Shown here: positions 1 through 7,701 of the stretch, in pieces
Layout of the letters: the number at the start of each line of letters is the position of its first letter
Position numbering within the stretch: position 1 is the stretch's first letter
DNA from: Sulfitobacter sp. BSw21498
GTDB lineage: Bacteria > Pseudomonadota > Alphaproteobacteria > Rhodobacterales > Rhodobacteraceae
Direction of reading: 5' to 3'
DNA: 64,000 nucleotides
NCBI RefSeq assembly: GCF_006064855.1
Contig: NZ_CP040753.1
Location: 1,364,001-1,428,000, forward strand
The notes under the pieces: generated by a model
Seen by the model: the letters and a program-made list of their open reading frames with translations, nothing else
What the model was told of the DNA's origin: nothing
Database searches by the model: none
Made by a program: the position numbers and the translations under genes

Positions 1-99
1 CGGGCCGAAGTTAACGAAGCTGAGGTCAAAGAGCTTCACGCCAAGATCGGAAAGCTGGCGGTCGAAAACGATTTTTTGTCACAAGGGCTAAAGCGATGA
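1..99 (+). CDS. IS3-family transposase OrfA, C-terminal fragment (cut by window edge)
   Basis: An open frame runs from base 1 to a TGA at 97-99 and encodes a lysine- and glutamate-rich helix (LHAKIGKLAVENDFL). This is the leucine-zipper-like end of IS3 OrfA, which pairs with OrfB to form the transposase. The stop overlaps the OrfB start as ATGA at 96-99, the usual arrangement in IS3 elements, where OrfAB can also be made by programmed frameshifting. The N-terminal HTH lies outside the window. Confidence 0.75.
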   Translation, partial: RAEVNEAEVKELHAKIGKLAVENDFLSQGLKR

Positions 100-950
100 G
101 CCCGACCGAACGCAAGGCGCTGATCAACGCTGACCGCACAGACCTGAGCCTGACCAAGCAGTGCAAGTTGCTGAAGATTAGCCGGTCGTCGCTTTATTAT
201 ACGCCAGTCGGTGTGAATGCTGAGACGCTGGAATTGATGAACGAGATTGATCGGGTGTTCACCAAATACCCGTTTTTTGGCAGCCGCCAGATCGCAGCTT
301 ATTTGCCCAGAAACGGGTTCTATGCAGGTCGGCATCGTGTGCGCCGCTTGATGGCTATCATGGGGCTACAGGCCATCTACAGAGGCCCGAACACCAGCAA
401 GAGGCATCCTCAGCATCGCATTTATCCCTACCTGCTGAGAAACCTGCCGATCACGCGACCCAATCATGTTTGGTGCAGTGACATTACCTACATCCCCGTG
501 CGACGTGGCTTCTTATATCTGGTGGCGATCATGGACTGGGCGACGCGCAAGGTGCTGGCGTGGCGGCTATCGAACACGTTGGATACCGGGTTCTGTGTCG
601 AAGCCTTGAAAGAAGCCATCGCCGGATATGGTAAACCCGAAATAATGAATACCGATCAAGGATCGCAGTTCACAGGTTCAGCCTGGATCACCACTTTGAC
701 TGACGCTGACATCAAAATATCGATGGATGGGCGTGGCCGTTATCTCGACAACATTTTCATCGAACGGCTGTGGCGATCCCTCAAACAGGAGGCCGTATAC
801 TTGCATGAATTGCAGGACGGGTTCCAAGCCAAACGCGTTATCAAAGATTGGATCAGCTTCTACAACATCGAGCGGCCTCACACCGCTCTCGACAAACGAT
901 CACCCGACGACGCATTCTTCACAACAGAACGGACGCAGAAGGCCGCATGA
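96..950 (+). CDS. IS3-family transposase OrfB (DDE integrase core)
   Basis: 284 residues, full length for IS3 OrfB. The N-terminal part (about 1-110) has the HTH_21 region with YPFFGSRQIAAYL. The rve/RNase H-like core follows with the catalytic triad in WCSDITYIP (first D), NTDQGSQFTG (second D) and DNIFIERLWRSLK (E). The C-terminal YNIERPHTALDKRSPDDAF block is typical of the family. It catalyses cut-and-circularise transposition of the element together with OrfA. The ATG overlaps the OrfA stop. The frame is intact, so the copy may be active if the unseen left end is intact. Confidence 0.95.
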   Translation: MSPTERKALINADRTDLSLTKQCKLLKISRSSLYYTPVGVNAETLELMNEIDRVFTKYPFFGSRQIAAYLPRNGFYAGRHRVRRLMAIMGLQAIYRGPNTSKRHPQHRIYPYLLRNLPITRPNHVWCSDITYIPVRRGFLYLVAIMDWATRKVLAWRLSNTLDTGFCVEALKEAIAGYGKPEIMNTDQGSQFTGSAWITTLTDADIKISMDGRGRYLDNIFIERLWRSLKQEAVYLHELQDGFQAKRVIKDWISFYNIERPHTALDKRSPDDAFFTTERTQKAA

Positions 951-1147
951 AACCAACCAGATTACATCTTAGCTGAGCCGCAAACCTGTCTTAAAAAGCA
1001 GGACCACTTCACTCAAACCCGGATATCTACCATTACCAATCCGTAATCTCTCCGTCAGGTCGGCGTAGAGCCCTTTAACGTAGCTGTGGCCTAGATACTT
1101 AGGGTGCCGCTTTAGACGCGGTTCCCAGAGGCTTGGGAAGAGTGAAC

Positions 1148-1747
1148 ATGTTCAATATCATTGCCACTTGGATGAGTGGTCTCGGTCATTTTGGCGTAGC
1201 TGCCCTCATGCTTGCGGAAAACGTGTTCCCGCCGATCCCGTCAGAGCTCGTGATGCCCATTGCTGGATATTTATCGGCGGAAGGTCAACTCTGGCTACCT
1301 GCAGCGATACTCGCCGGAACCATCGGCTCGGTACTTGGTGCATTGTTTTGGTACTACATTGGCATCTGGATCGGCGAGGAACGGTTGCAGCGGTTCGCCG
1401 CACGGCACGGTGCCTGGCTTACGCTTTCTGCAAAAGACGTGGACAGCGCGGGATTGTGGTTTCGTGACTATGGCTGGCGCGCGGTCTTTTTCGGTCGGAT
1501 GATCCCGGGGGTGCGTACGCTCATCTCGGTACCTGCCGGCATTGCACGTATGCCGCTCAGGCCCTTTCTGATATTCACGACACTCGGCAGCTTGATTTGG
1601 ACGGGCTTGCTCGCAGCCGCGGGGTTTTTGTTGCAAGCTCAGTATGACGCCGTTGCGGTTTGGGTCGATCCGGTTTCGACCCTCGTGGTAGTAAGCTTGA
1701 TCGGCGTCTACATTTTTCGGCTGATACGGCATTTACTGCGCCGGTGA
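1148..1747 (+). CDS. DedA-family (SNARE-associated/VTT domain) integral membrane protein
   Basis: 199 residues, the normal size for DedA proteins. The N-terminal ENVFPPIPSELVMP motif and the later FFGRMIPGVRTLISVPAG motif, with its conserved arginines and PG, mark the DedA/VTT fold with re-entrant loops and several membrane helices. DedA proteins act in the inner membrane. Characterised members move lipids such as undecaprenyl phosphate or support membrane potential and cationic-peptide tolerance; the substrate here is unknown. I chose the ATG at 1148 because GGGAAG lies 7 bases upstream; a TTG at 1133 would add five residues. mprF follows in the same direction after 152 bases, which suggests a joint role in membrane lipid homeostasis. 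Confidence 0.9.
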   Translation: MFNIIATWMSGLGHFGVAALMLAENVFPPIPSELVMPIAGYLSAEGQLWLPAAILAGTIGSVLGALFWYYIGIWIGEERLQRFAARHGAWLTLSAKDVDSAGLWFRDYGWRAVFFGRMIPGVRTLISVPAGIARMPLRPFLIFTTLGSLIWTGLLAAAGFLLQAQYDAVAVWVDPVSTLVVVSLIGVYIFRLIRHLLRR

Positions 1748-1899
1748 GAGGCTGACGTCAGTTGATGCGCTAGAAGCAAGCGGCTAACCTCTGCCACGCG
1801 GTTGGCACGGAAGGCCGACAATGTCAGACCGCTCGTTACTTGGGCTATATGTGGTGGCGGCAGAAGTTTTGAAAATGTGCCAGATCTAAAGGGGCCGCG

Positions 1900-4500
1900 G
1901 TGACGATTTCAGAGTTCGCACGATCAACCGGAATTTGGACGCGTTTAAAGCCGATCGCGCCGTATATTCTGACCGCGGTATTGTTCACGCTCGGAGCTTT
2001 CGCTCTTTACCACCTGTTGAAGCCAGTAAACTTCCGGGAAGTTATGGATCAGGTCCGTGGAACGCCTTGGCACATCATCGCACTTGCGCTTCTGGCGATG
2101 TTCACGGGCTACGCCGCACTGATTGGGTATGATTGGTCCGCCTTAAGATATATTGGCAAGAAGCTACCCTTTCCAGTTGTGGCTACCGGAGGATTTCTAG
2201 GATACGCTCTTGGAAATACGTTGGGGGCAGGCCCCGTGACCGGCGGTGCCGTGCGCTATCGTATCTATTCGTCATTAGGGCTTACAGCATACGATATCGC
2301 AGCCATCGCGGTTTTTGGATCTTTGTCGTTCGGTCTTGGGGCGATGATTGTCGGTTTCGGGGCGCTCGCCTACCATCCATTTGCTCTGCAATCCCTCACA
2401 TCAATCAGTCCGCACGCCCTCAGATGGGTCGGTATCGTTGCTTTGATCGTTTCGCTCGGTTTGTTGGCGGCACTCGCTGTCCAAAAGTCACAGATTACCG
2501 TACGCGGGCATAGCTTTCAGACACCTTCATCAGGGCTAATGACTGGTCAATTGTTATTCACCGCCATTGATATTCTCATGGCTGCGACCGTTCTCTATCT
2601 GCTGTTGCCGTCCAACGACATGGGGTTTGCCACGTTTCTGGCTGTCTTTTCGGCGGCAATTTTTGCAGGAGTTGCCAGCCATGTACCTGGTGGTGTCGGT
2701 GTGTTTGAAACCATCATTATCACGGCGCTCCCCGCCTCTGTTCCTGTCGATCAGGCGGCTGCCGGACTACTGCTTTACCGTTTGATCTACTATCTTGTGC
2801 CCTTCGGGCTAGCCCTTGTTCTTCTGGCACTGACCGAACTGCGCATGGCGAGCACAATGGTCCAGTCACCACAGATGCAAGCCTTCGCGCCAGTGTTCGG
2901 CGCGGTTAGTTCAATTGTGCCGCTGGCCATGTCGGCCATGATCTTCGTATCCGGCGTTTTCATGCTTCTTTCAGCGGTCATTCCCGCGTCAAGCGAGGTT
3001 GCTGAAGACATGGAGCTGCTCCTTCCATTGGGGTTTGTCGAAGGCGGCGCGTTACTGTCCAGCGCCATCGGCGCGGCCCTTCTTATCATTGCGCATGGCA
3101 TGATGCGGCGTATCGAAGGCGCTTGGTGGCTGGCTGTCGGTTCATTGGCGATCGGGATAGTTGCATCGCTATTTCACGGTCTTGATTATGAAAGGGCGCT
3201 CATCCTTTTTGTGATGATCTTTATCCTGCTGCCTTGTAAGCGCGAATTCTACCGGAGCGCGCGATTGACGAGAAACCCCCTGTCGCTTCGTTGGGCTTTA
3301 CTATTGGGGTCAATAATCGTTGCGGGGCTCGGCGTTTATTTTTTCGCCTATAAGGCAACAGCTTATAGTCATGAACTGTGGTGGCAGTTCGCTGCTGATC
3401 AATCCGCGCCACGGGCAACGCGCGCAGGACTAGTCGGCGCGCTTCTTATTGGTCTCTTCGCGCTTTTGTCCGCTTTGCGGCCACCAAAGGTTGCAGCAGA
3501 ACTGGCCACCCCTGAGGATACGGCGCTGGCGCGTACAATCATTGCAACACAAGCCAACCCGGACGCGAACTTTGCCCTGACAGGGGACAAGTCATTGCTG
3601 TTTTCCGATAGCGGCCGATCTTTCTTGATGTACAGGGTTCAGGCCCGGTCGTGGATCGCGCTTGGCGATCCCGTTGGTGACCCAGACGAGGCGGCTCAAT
3701 TGGCGTGGGAGTTTGTCGATGCGGCCAACGCTGCAAATGCGCGCCCGGTATTCTATGAGGTTGCTGCTGACAATCTGGCCCTTTGGGTCGAAATGGGTCT
3801 AGCCATGCACAAAATGGGCGAAGAAGCGGTCGTGCGCTTGTCTAGTTTCTCACTTGAAGGCAGCCACCGGAAGAAACTCCGCACAGCCTACAATCGAGCG
3901 GGCCGGGATGGCCTCAGTTTCGAGATGTTGAATGCACCCATAGACGATGCAACCATGGACGTGCTGCAACAGATTTCGGATCAGTGGCTGGAGGACAAAA
4001 ATAGCTCGGAAAAGCAGTTTTCCGTCGGTCGCTTTGATAAAGATTATCTGCGTCAGTTCCCTATTGCCGTTGTACGCCATAACGGGCGCATCGTGGCCTT
4101 TGCCAATGTCCTGATGACCGAGATAAAAGAGACGGCCACTATAGATCTGATGCGGCATGTCAGTGATGCACCCTCGGGCTTGATGGATTACCTTTTCACC
4201 GATCTGATGTTGAACTTGAAAGCGGATGGATTTTCCAAATTCAGCCTAGGAATGGCTCCTCTGTCGGGCCTAGAAGGCCGACGAGGTAGTCGCTGGACGA
4301 TGAAATTGGGTGCGCTTGTCTATCGACACGGTGGGCACTTCTACAACTTTAATGGATTGAGAAACTTCAAAGACAAATTTGATCCCGAATGGGAGCCCCG
4401 GTTCCTCGTAGCTCCTGCACGAGCAAACATACTGCTTATCGCCACCGACGCGGCTGCGCTGATAGCAGGTGGCATGCGCAAAGTTGTCGTTGTGAGTTGA
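1900..4500 (+). CDS. mprF: Bifunctional phosphatidylglycerol aminoacyltransferase/flippase (MprF type)
   Basis: 866 residues, the usual length for MprF. Residues about 15-510 form a polytopic flippase domain with many hydrophobic helices (for example SHVPGGVGVFETIII, the lysylphosphatidylglycerol synthase TM motif). Residues about 540-860 form the GNAT-like DUF2156 synthase domain, containing ALGDPVGDP, MHKMGEEAVV, GSHRKKLR and FSLGMAPLSGLE. The family transfers lysine or alanine from charged tRNA to phosphatidylglycerol and flips the product outward, lowering surface negative charge and raising resistance to cationic peptides. The start is GTG at 1900. The preceding dedA gene is co-oriented. 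The aminoacyl specificity cannot be read from the sequence. Confidence 0.93.
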   Translation: MTISEFARSTGIWTRLKPIAPYILTAVLFTLGAFALYHLLKPVNFREVMDQVRGTPWHIIALALLAMFTGYAALIGYDWSALRYIGKKLPFPVVATGGFLGYALGNTLGAGPVTGGAVRYRIYSSLGLTAYDIAAIAVFGSLSFGLGAMIVGFGALAYHPFALQSLTSISPHALRWVGIVALIVSLGLLAALAVQKSQITVRGHSFQTPSSGLMTGQLLFTAIDILMAATVLYLLLPSNDMGFATFLAVFSAAIFAGVASHVPGGVGVFETIIITALPASVPVDQAAAGLLLYRLIYYLVPFGLALVLLALTELRMASTMVQSPQMQAFAPVFGAVSSIVPLAMSAMIFVSGVFMLLSAVIPASSEVAEDMELLLPLGFVEGGALLSSAIGAALLIIAHGMMRRIEGAWWLAVGSLAIGIVASLFHGLDYERALILFVMIFILLPCKREFYRSARLTRNPLSLRWALLLGSIIVAGLGVYFFAYKATAYSHELWWQFAADQSAPRATRAGLVGALLIGLFALLSALRPPKVAAELATPEDTALARTIIATQANPDANFALTGDKSLLFSDSGRSFLMYRVQARSWIALGDPVGDPDEAAQLAWEFVDAANAANARPVFYEVAADNLALWVEMGLAMHKMGEEAVVRLSSFSLEGSHRKKLRTAYNRAGRDGLSFEMLNAPIDDATMDVLQQISDQWLEDKNSSEKQFSVGRFDKDYLRQFPIAVVRHNGRIVAFANVLMTEIKETATIDLMRHVSDAPSGLMDYLFTDLMLNLKADGFSKFSLGMAPLSGLEGRRGSRWTMKLGALVYRHGGHFYNFNGLRNFKDKFDPEWEPRFLVAPARANILLIATDAAALIAGGMRKVVVVS

Positions 4501-4651
4501 AGCAACCATGTTTCGCACCGTTAAAACAGAATGGCTTTGCCAGTGCCAATCGGATTGTACAGTCATTTGGCGCGCCAAAGGATTGGGTGGGCTGCATTTA
4601 GGTAAGAAAATAAACGATAAGATACATGGGCCGCGACTAACCGGATCTAGT

Positions 4652-4957
4652 TCAATCGCTTTCTCTCAGCCTTTCCGGAAAGGTATCCGTCCGAACAAAA
4701 CCTACTTGAAAGCCAAAGGGGCGACTAACTTTCTTTAGGGTTTCGAGCGTTGGATTGCCTTTCCCGTTTTCCAGATCAATAACTTGCTTCCGAGTTAAGC
4801 CAAAATGGCGGGCGAATTCTGCCTGCGTCATATCGATTGCATTGCGCATCTCGCGAACAGCCTGAGGAAGTACTAATTCGCCGTCACAGGCTTTTCGAGC
4901 CAACTCTGTCCGACGGCGACTAACCTGATCTTTCGAAAGGGGTGCTTTAGGCGGCAT
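4652..4957 (-). CDS. Orphan XRE-family HTH transcriptional regulator (HipB/HigA-like)
   Basis: 101 residues. The second half carries a clear cro/CI-type helix-turn-helix: MTQAEFARHFGLTRKQVIDLENGKG followed by NPTLETLKKVSRPFG. The basic, charged N-terminal helix and the LVLPQAVREMR linker resemble antitoxin-type regulators that normally precede a hipA-like toxin gene. Here the downstream gene is mprF on the opposite strand, so no toxin partner is present. The start is supported by GGAG 8 bases upstream of the ATG. It probably represses its own promoter; this is inferred from the family. Confidence 0.75.
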   Translation of the reverse strand: MPPKAPLSKDQVSRRRTELARKACDGELVLPQAVREMRNAIDMTQAEFARHFGLTRKQVIDLENGKGNPTLETLKKVSRPFGFQVGFVRTDTFPERLRESD

Positions 4958-5366
4958 CTCAGATTCTCCAAAAGAACACCCTCGATAGGGACATTCTGCG
5001 TCAACATAATCATTAGGGATTTCCCTTTAGTGGATACGTTTTGCTCTATATTAGATCGCGTTGCAAAAAAAATTGTCGGCTTACAGGGCCTACGGACGGG
5101 AAGCGCGAACTTCCATATGCCTAATGCCGCTTTGCGGCATGCAATGAGAGGCTCTCTACGGCCCTTTATATGAGAGCGTTCGCCTCTCATTGCGATCCTG
5201 CTGCTGACGTTTTCATGCGCCTGAACGTATTGGGTGGTTAATAAACCAGAGCTTTTGAGGTGGGTAATCATAGTTAATGTGTATTCTAATGCACATTAAT
5301 GTTCTTCAGCATGAATTTATATTATATAATATATTCAGTATCTTATTACTTATATGAAACTCTTTA
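4958..5366. other. Gene-free stretch with two hairpins and an AT-rich segment
   Basis: No convincing gene is seen across these 409 bases. A 132-codon open frame exists on the minus strand (4873-5271), but it overlaps the XRE gene and has no recognisable domain. The segment holds two strong inverted repeats (5124-5140 and 5141-5193) and then a markedly AT-rich tract at about 5272-5360, unlike the surrounding DNA. This looks like a junction between acquired segments. Confidence 0.5.
5124..5193. repeat. Pair of adjacent hairpins
   Basis: The first hairpin is a perfect 7-bp inverted repeat, ATGCCGC-TTT-GCGGCAT (5124-5140). It abuts a perfect 12-bp inverted repeat, GCAATGAGAGGC (5141-5152) with GCCTCTCATTGC (5182-5193). 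Inside that lies a further CTCTC/GAGAG pairing, so the second structure is a long stem. There is no T-tract on either side that would make it a standard intrinsic terminator. It could be a remnant of a mobile-element end, a repetitive extragenic palindrome or a structured RNA. Confidence 0.6.
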
Positions 5367-5654
5367 TCAACCTAACTGGTAAAGATAAGGGTTCAGGCTC
5401 TCGTGGTAGCGTTGGTTGTTGTAGTAATCGACGAAGGCGCCGATTTGGCGTTCGAGATCACCGGGTAGGTAGTAGTTCTCGAGCAGAACCCTGTTTTTCA
5501 TGGTCTGGTGCCAGCGTTCGATCTTGCCTTGCGTCTGCGGGTGGAATGGCGCGCCGCGGACATGCCTCATTTTCTGATCCTCCAACCACTTGGCCAGATC
5601 GGCTGAGATGTAGCATGAGCCGTTGTCGCTGAGCAGACGTGGCTTGTGCCGCAC
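5367..5654 (-). pseudogene. IS3-family transposase OrfB remnant (second half of the catalytic core)
   Basis: 95 codons show the middle and end of an IS3 OrfB: KPRLLSDNGSCYIS (second catalytic Asp), FHPQTQGKIERWHQTMKN (catalytic Glu) and FVDYYNNQRYHESLN. The first catalytic Asp and the N-terminal half are missing. Homology ends abruptly after HESLN, where the family normally continues with NLTPADVYFG. The homologous frame can be followed a few codons upstream of the first ATG, to about 5670. Both ends are truncated, so it is a dead fragment and evidence of past rearrangement. Confidence 0.85.
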
Positions 5655-5678
5655 AACGGCCCTGACCTCTAGATTTTT

Positions 5679-5882
5679 CTAGCTTTGTTCGGATAATGAC
5701 CTGCCCCCAGAATTTTCCAAACTCTCGTCTTTAAAAGTAGTATTCTCATTTTTTAGCGGATCGATATAAACGCGGGAGCCCGTCAGCGTGGCATATTTGG
5801 CAATCTCCCCTCCCGCTTTGTCGGTATCATGCTTCCGCCGCTCGCTTTGCACGAGAGTGCATCTGAGCTTCGACCCTGGCAA
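5679..5882 (-). CDS. Hypothetical small protein downstream of the reverse transcriptase
   Basis: A 67-codon frame starts (TTG at 5882) 6 bases after the reverse transcriptase stop and runs in the same direction. The segment GGEIAKYATLTGSRVYIDP looks like real protein, but I recognise no family. The C-terminal part reads through a TGACCTGCCCCC sequence (5697-5708) that matches the termini of the nearby IS407-type element, so the natural C terminus may have been replaced. There is no good ribosome-binding site. It could be a translationally coupled accessory protein, part of an older longer reverse-transcriptase gene, or not expressed. Confidence 0.35.
   Translation of the reverse strand: MPGSKLRCTLVQSERRKHDTDKAGGEIAKYATLTGSRVYIDPLKNENTTFKDESLENSGGRSLSEQS
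5697..5708 (+). repeat. IS407-like terminal repeat remnant
   Basis: TGACCTGCCCCC here is identical to the first 12 bases of the intact IS element at 12463. The bases that follow (AGAATTTTCC) differ from that element. It is oriented as a left end, with no transposase to its right. It may be a solo or decayed end, or a shared target motif. Confidence 0.4.
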
Positions 5883-5888
5883 AGTTAA

Positions 5889-7505
5889 TCAGATAGCTTT
5901 CGCGATCAGCGCGTTGATTTCACTATGTCCGCCCCAAGCCCGCTTGCATGTCTTCTTTTCCACGGCTGACAGATACCTTGAAGAATATAATATCGCGCTT
6001 CGTACATAATCGGAGGGCTCGTCCTCGTAAGATGTGCGCACTGTTCGCTTTTGCTGTGCTACACCGTGCTTTGCGGCAAAAATTGCGGCCATGGCGCGCG
6101 TCTCTTTCGCCACTGACCTATTCTGGAGCCATTGCAAGGCGGTATTCACCGTCGCCCGCGTGACAGTCCTGGCGCGCAACAGTACCGCCAGCAAGAACAT
6201 CCGTTGATAATCGGACACGGACCCGTCGGCTATAAGCCCCTCAAGTGCATCGACGACATCGTGCTCGGTCCGCACGAAATTGGAAATGTACGAGAAATAA
6301 AGTCGCGTCTGGTGGGGCTTCTCACGAATTTTTCCCAGCACATGCTCGAGTGCGCTGTCAGACTGAGCGGACCGCAGAATTGGCAGGCAGAATTTCTCGA
6401 TCTGATCCTCCTGGTTCGGGTAGTCGCCGATGTTGTTTATCAAGGTCCCGACAGCTGCGCTCTCAAAATACTGATCGTCTTCCCCACTTTTTTGGCCTTC
6501 TTCGTCTTCCTCGTCTTCTTCCCCCCACTCGGCCTCAAAGCCATACGGGCTGGACCGTTCGTAGGTTTGGTCGTCCTCAATCTCCTCACGTATCTCATCG
6601 AACAAGCGGTCAATGGCAGTTTCATCTCGGATCACATCGTTGGCAGGCATGATTTTCGACTTGAACTCGTTTAGATGCAGGCCGTCCTTGCGTAGCGTTT
6701 CGATCAGGCTGGCGAGGCCTTTTCGCGCCTTGGCCTCCGATGCGAACCCCATATAGATATCATCCACATAACGAGCAGAGGGGACTTCTGCCAAATCGCA
6801 GTATGCGTCAAAATCGGACAAGAAGAAGTTACCAAGCGCGTCTGAAGAATAAAGGCCCTGTATTATTCCGAAGGAGTTTCGCTCGCGAAACGCCAGCATC
6901 ATTTCCTCTAGCAGACTGACAATTTCAGGAGCACAGCCAGCCGCTGCCATTAAATTTACGAGGTGGTGCTGGGGTAGCCGCTCAAAGTAATTCGCGATGT
7001 CAGCCTTCAGGAGGAAAGTGCTCTCGTCGCAAATTTCTGCGACGTGGGTCTGAAAGGATTCCCAACATTCGTAGTTAGGCTGGAACATGTGATTGTCTTC
7101 GCCCGAAGGGACATGGCTGAAAGAGCGGGTACGGTCGAGACCTTCTTCCAACTGGCCGATGATATCGTCAATGAGGGCCTGATACATGAAGCGATCTGTA
7201 GGCCTTAAGATACTTCCCGGTCTCGTAAAAAACCTCTCTTTCGGAACGCTCATAGTAATTGGCAGTTCCGGTTGGTAGGTCCCTGCTCTCAGCTTCTGCT
7301 TCAACTGATCCCACAAATCATCGCCCGAACGATTGAAAACCGCATTGTAGTGCGGGGCAAGGATGAAATCACTTCGAATATCGGCCTTCACGTGAGCGAT
7401 CACGCTTTCGTGGTCAATCTGAGAAATTTTCCGTCGGTCGAGGCCCGGCATACCATTACCCACATGTTTTGATGCGATCACATCCTGCCTATCGACCCAA
7501 AACAC
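5889..7505 (-). CDS. Stand-alone reverse transcriptase, unknown-group/DRT-like (putative antiphage)
   Basis: 538 residues. The polymerase core occupies about 60-290: VPKERFFTRPGSILRPTDRFMYQ (87-109), FLLKADIANYF with catalytic D169, the QGLYSSDALGNFFLSDFD block (216-233), the active site YVDD (246-249) and HLNEFKSKI (277-285). There is no maturase, endonuclease or retron-type thumb. Instead comes a very acidic linker (about 324-345) and then about 190 residues of predicted helix-rich sequence, like the HEAT-like extensions of Abi/UG reverse transcriptases. Family knowledge: such lone enzymes (DRT systems) block phage, often using a companion RNA. The start is uncertain: GTG at 7505 lacks a good ribosome-binding site, and an ATG 18 codons later is an alternative. 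It lies as cargo behind the island's mobility genes. Function in defence is inferred. Confidence 0.85.
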   Translation of the reverse strand: MFWVDRQDVIASKHVGNGMPGLDRRKISQIDHESVIAHVKADIRSDFILAPHYNAVFNRSGDDLWDQLKQKLRAGTYQPELPITMSVPKERFFTRPGSILRPTDRFMYQALIDDIIGQLEEGLDRTRSFSHVPSGEDNHMFQPNYECWESFQTHVAEICDESTFLLKADIANYFERLPQHHLVNLMAAAGCAPEIVSLLEEMMLAFRERNSFGIIQGLYSSDALGNFFLSDFDAYCDLAEVPSARYVDDIYMGFASEAKARKGLASLIETLRKDGLHLNEFKSKIMPANDVIRDETAIDRLFDEIREEIEDDQTYERSSPYGFEAEWGEEDEEDEEGQKSGEDDQYFESAAVGTLINNIGDYPNQEDQIEKFCLPILRSAQSDSALEHVLGKIREKPHQTRLYFSYISNFVRTEHDVVDALEGLIADGSVSDYQRMFLLAVLLRARTVTRATVNTALQWLQNRSVAKETRAMAAIFAAKHGVAQQKRTVRTSYEDEPSDYVRSAILYSSRYLSAVEKKTCKRAWGGHSEINALIAKAI

Positions 7506-7701
7506 TAAAGTCTATTGCTGCGCTGCCTGGCCCGACTCGCCGCGCTTCGCAGCCCCGAGGCACTGGTACCCAGCGGAGTGAGAGCAAAACCCGATCTAGT
7601 GTTATATCTTTACCTCTGATCTTGGCCTTATAGGCGGCGAGCGCGAGAGTGTCTAAAATCGGCCTTTCACTTCGATGAACATGAAGAAAACCGAAGTGCT
7701 G
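7506..7701 (-). ncRNA. Candidate structured RNA upstream of the reverse transcriptase
   Basis: A 196-base gap separates the DUF2188 gene from the reverse transcriptase, in an operon where all other genes overlap or nearly do. On the minus strand it begins with a CACTTCG/CGAAGTG stem (7692-7698 with 7668-7674). Just before the reverse transcriptase it holds a GC-rich segment in which GCCT...GGC can pair with GCC-AGGC around the GGGGCTGCGAAGCGCGG loop. Several DRT reverse transcriptases use a non-coding RNA encoded directly upstream. No promoter or precise ends could be fixed; this is inference. Confidence 0.35.

Larger units (their letters stand above)
1..1012 (+). mobile_element. IS3-family insertion sequence, right part
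   Basis: The window opens inside this element. The end of orfA (1-99) and a complete orfB (96-950) are present. The non-coding tail after orfB finishes near 1012 with AAAGCAGGACCACTTCA, which I take as the right terminal inverted repeat because IS3 elements end shortly after orfB. The left end lies outside the window, so neither the inverted repeat pair nor a target duplication can be verified. The right boundary is inferred. Confidence 0.75.

Noticed and set aside
1013..1153. Minus-strand frame reading WEPRLKRHPKYLGHSYVKGLYADL next to the IS end
   Set aside because: It looks somewhat protein-like and could be a gene fragment cut by the IS, but it has no start codon, no family I recognise, and lies in the dedA leader; too weak to annotate.
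4873..5271. 132-codon open frame on the minus strand upstream of the XRE gene
   Set aside because: It overlaps the XRE coding region, runs through both hairpins, has no recognisable domain and no good ribosome-binding site.
6440..6674. Plus-strand open frames opposite the acidic linker of the reverse transcriptase
   Set aside because: They are mirror frames of the GAA/GAC-rich acidic segment and show no independent coding features.
5889..7505. Retron or group II intron interpretation of the reverse transcriptase
   Set aside because: No maturase/endonuclease domain, no intron RNA domain V-like sequence seen next to it, and the helical C-terminal extension does not fit the compact retron enzymes.
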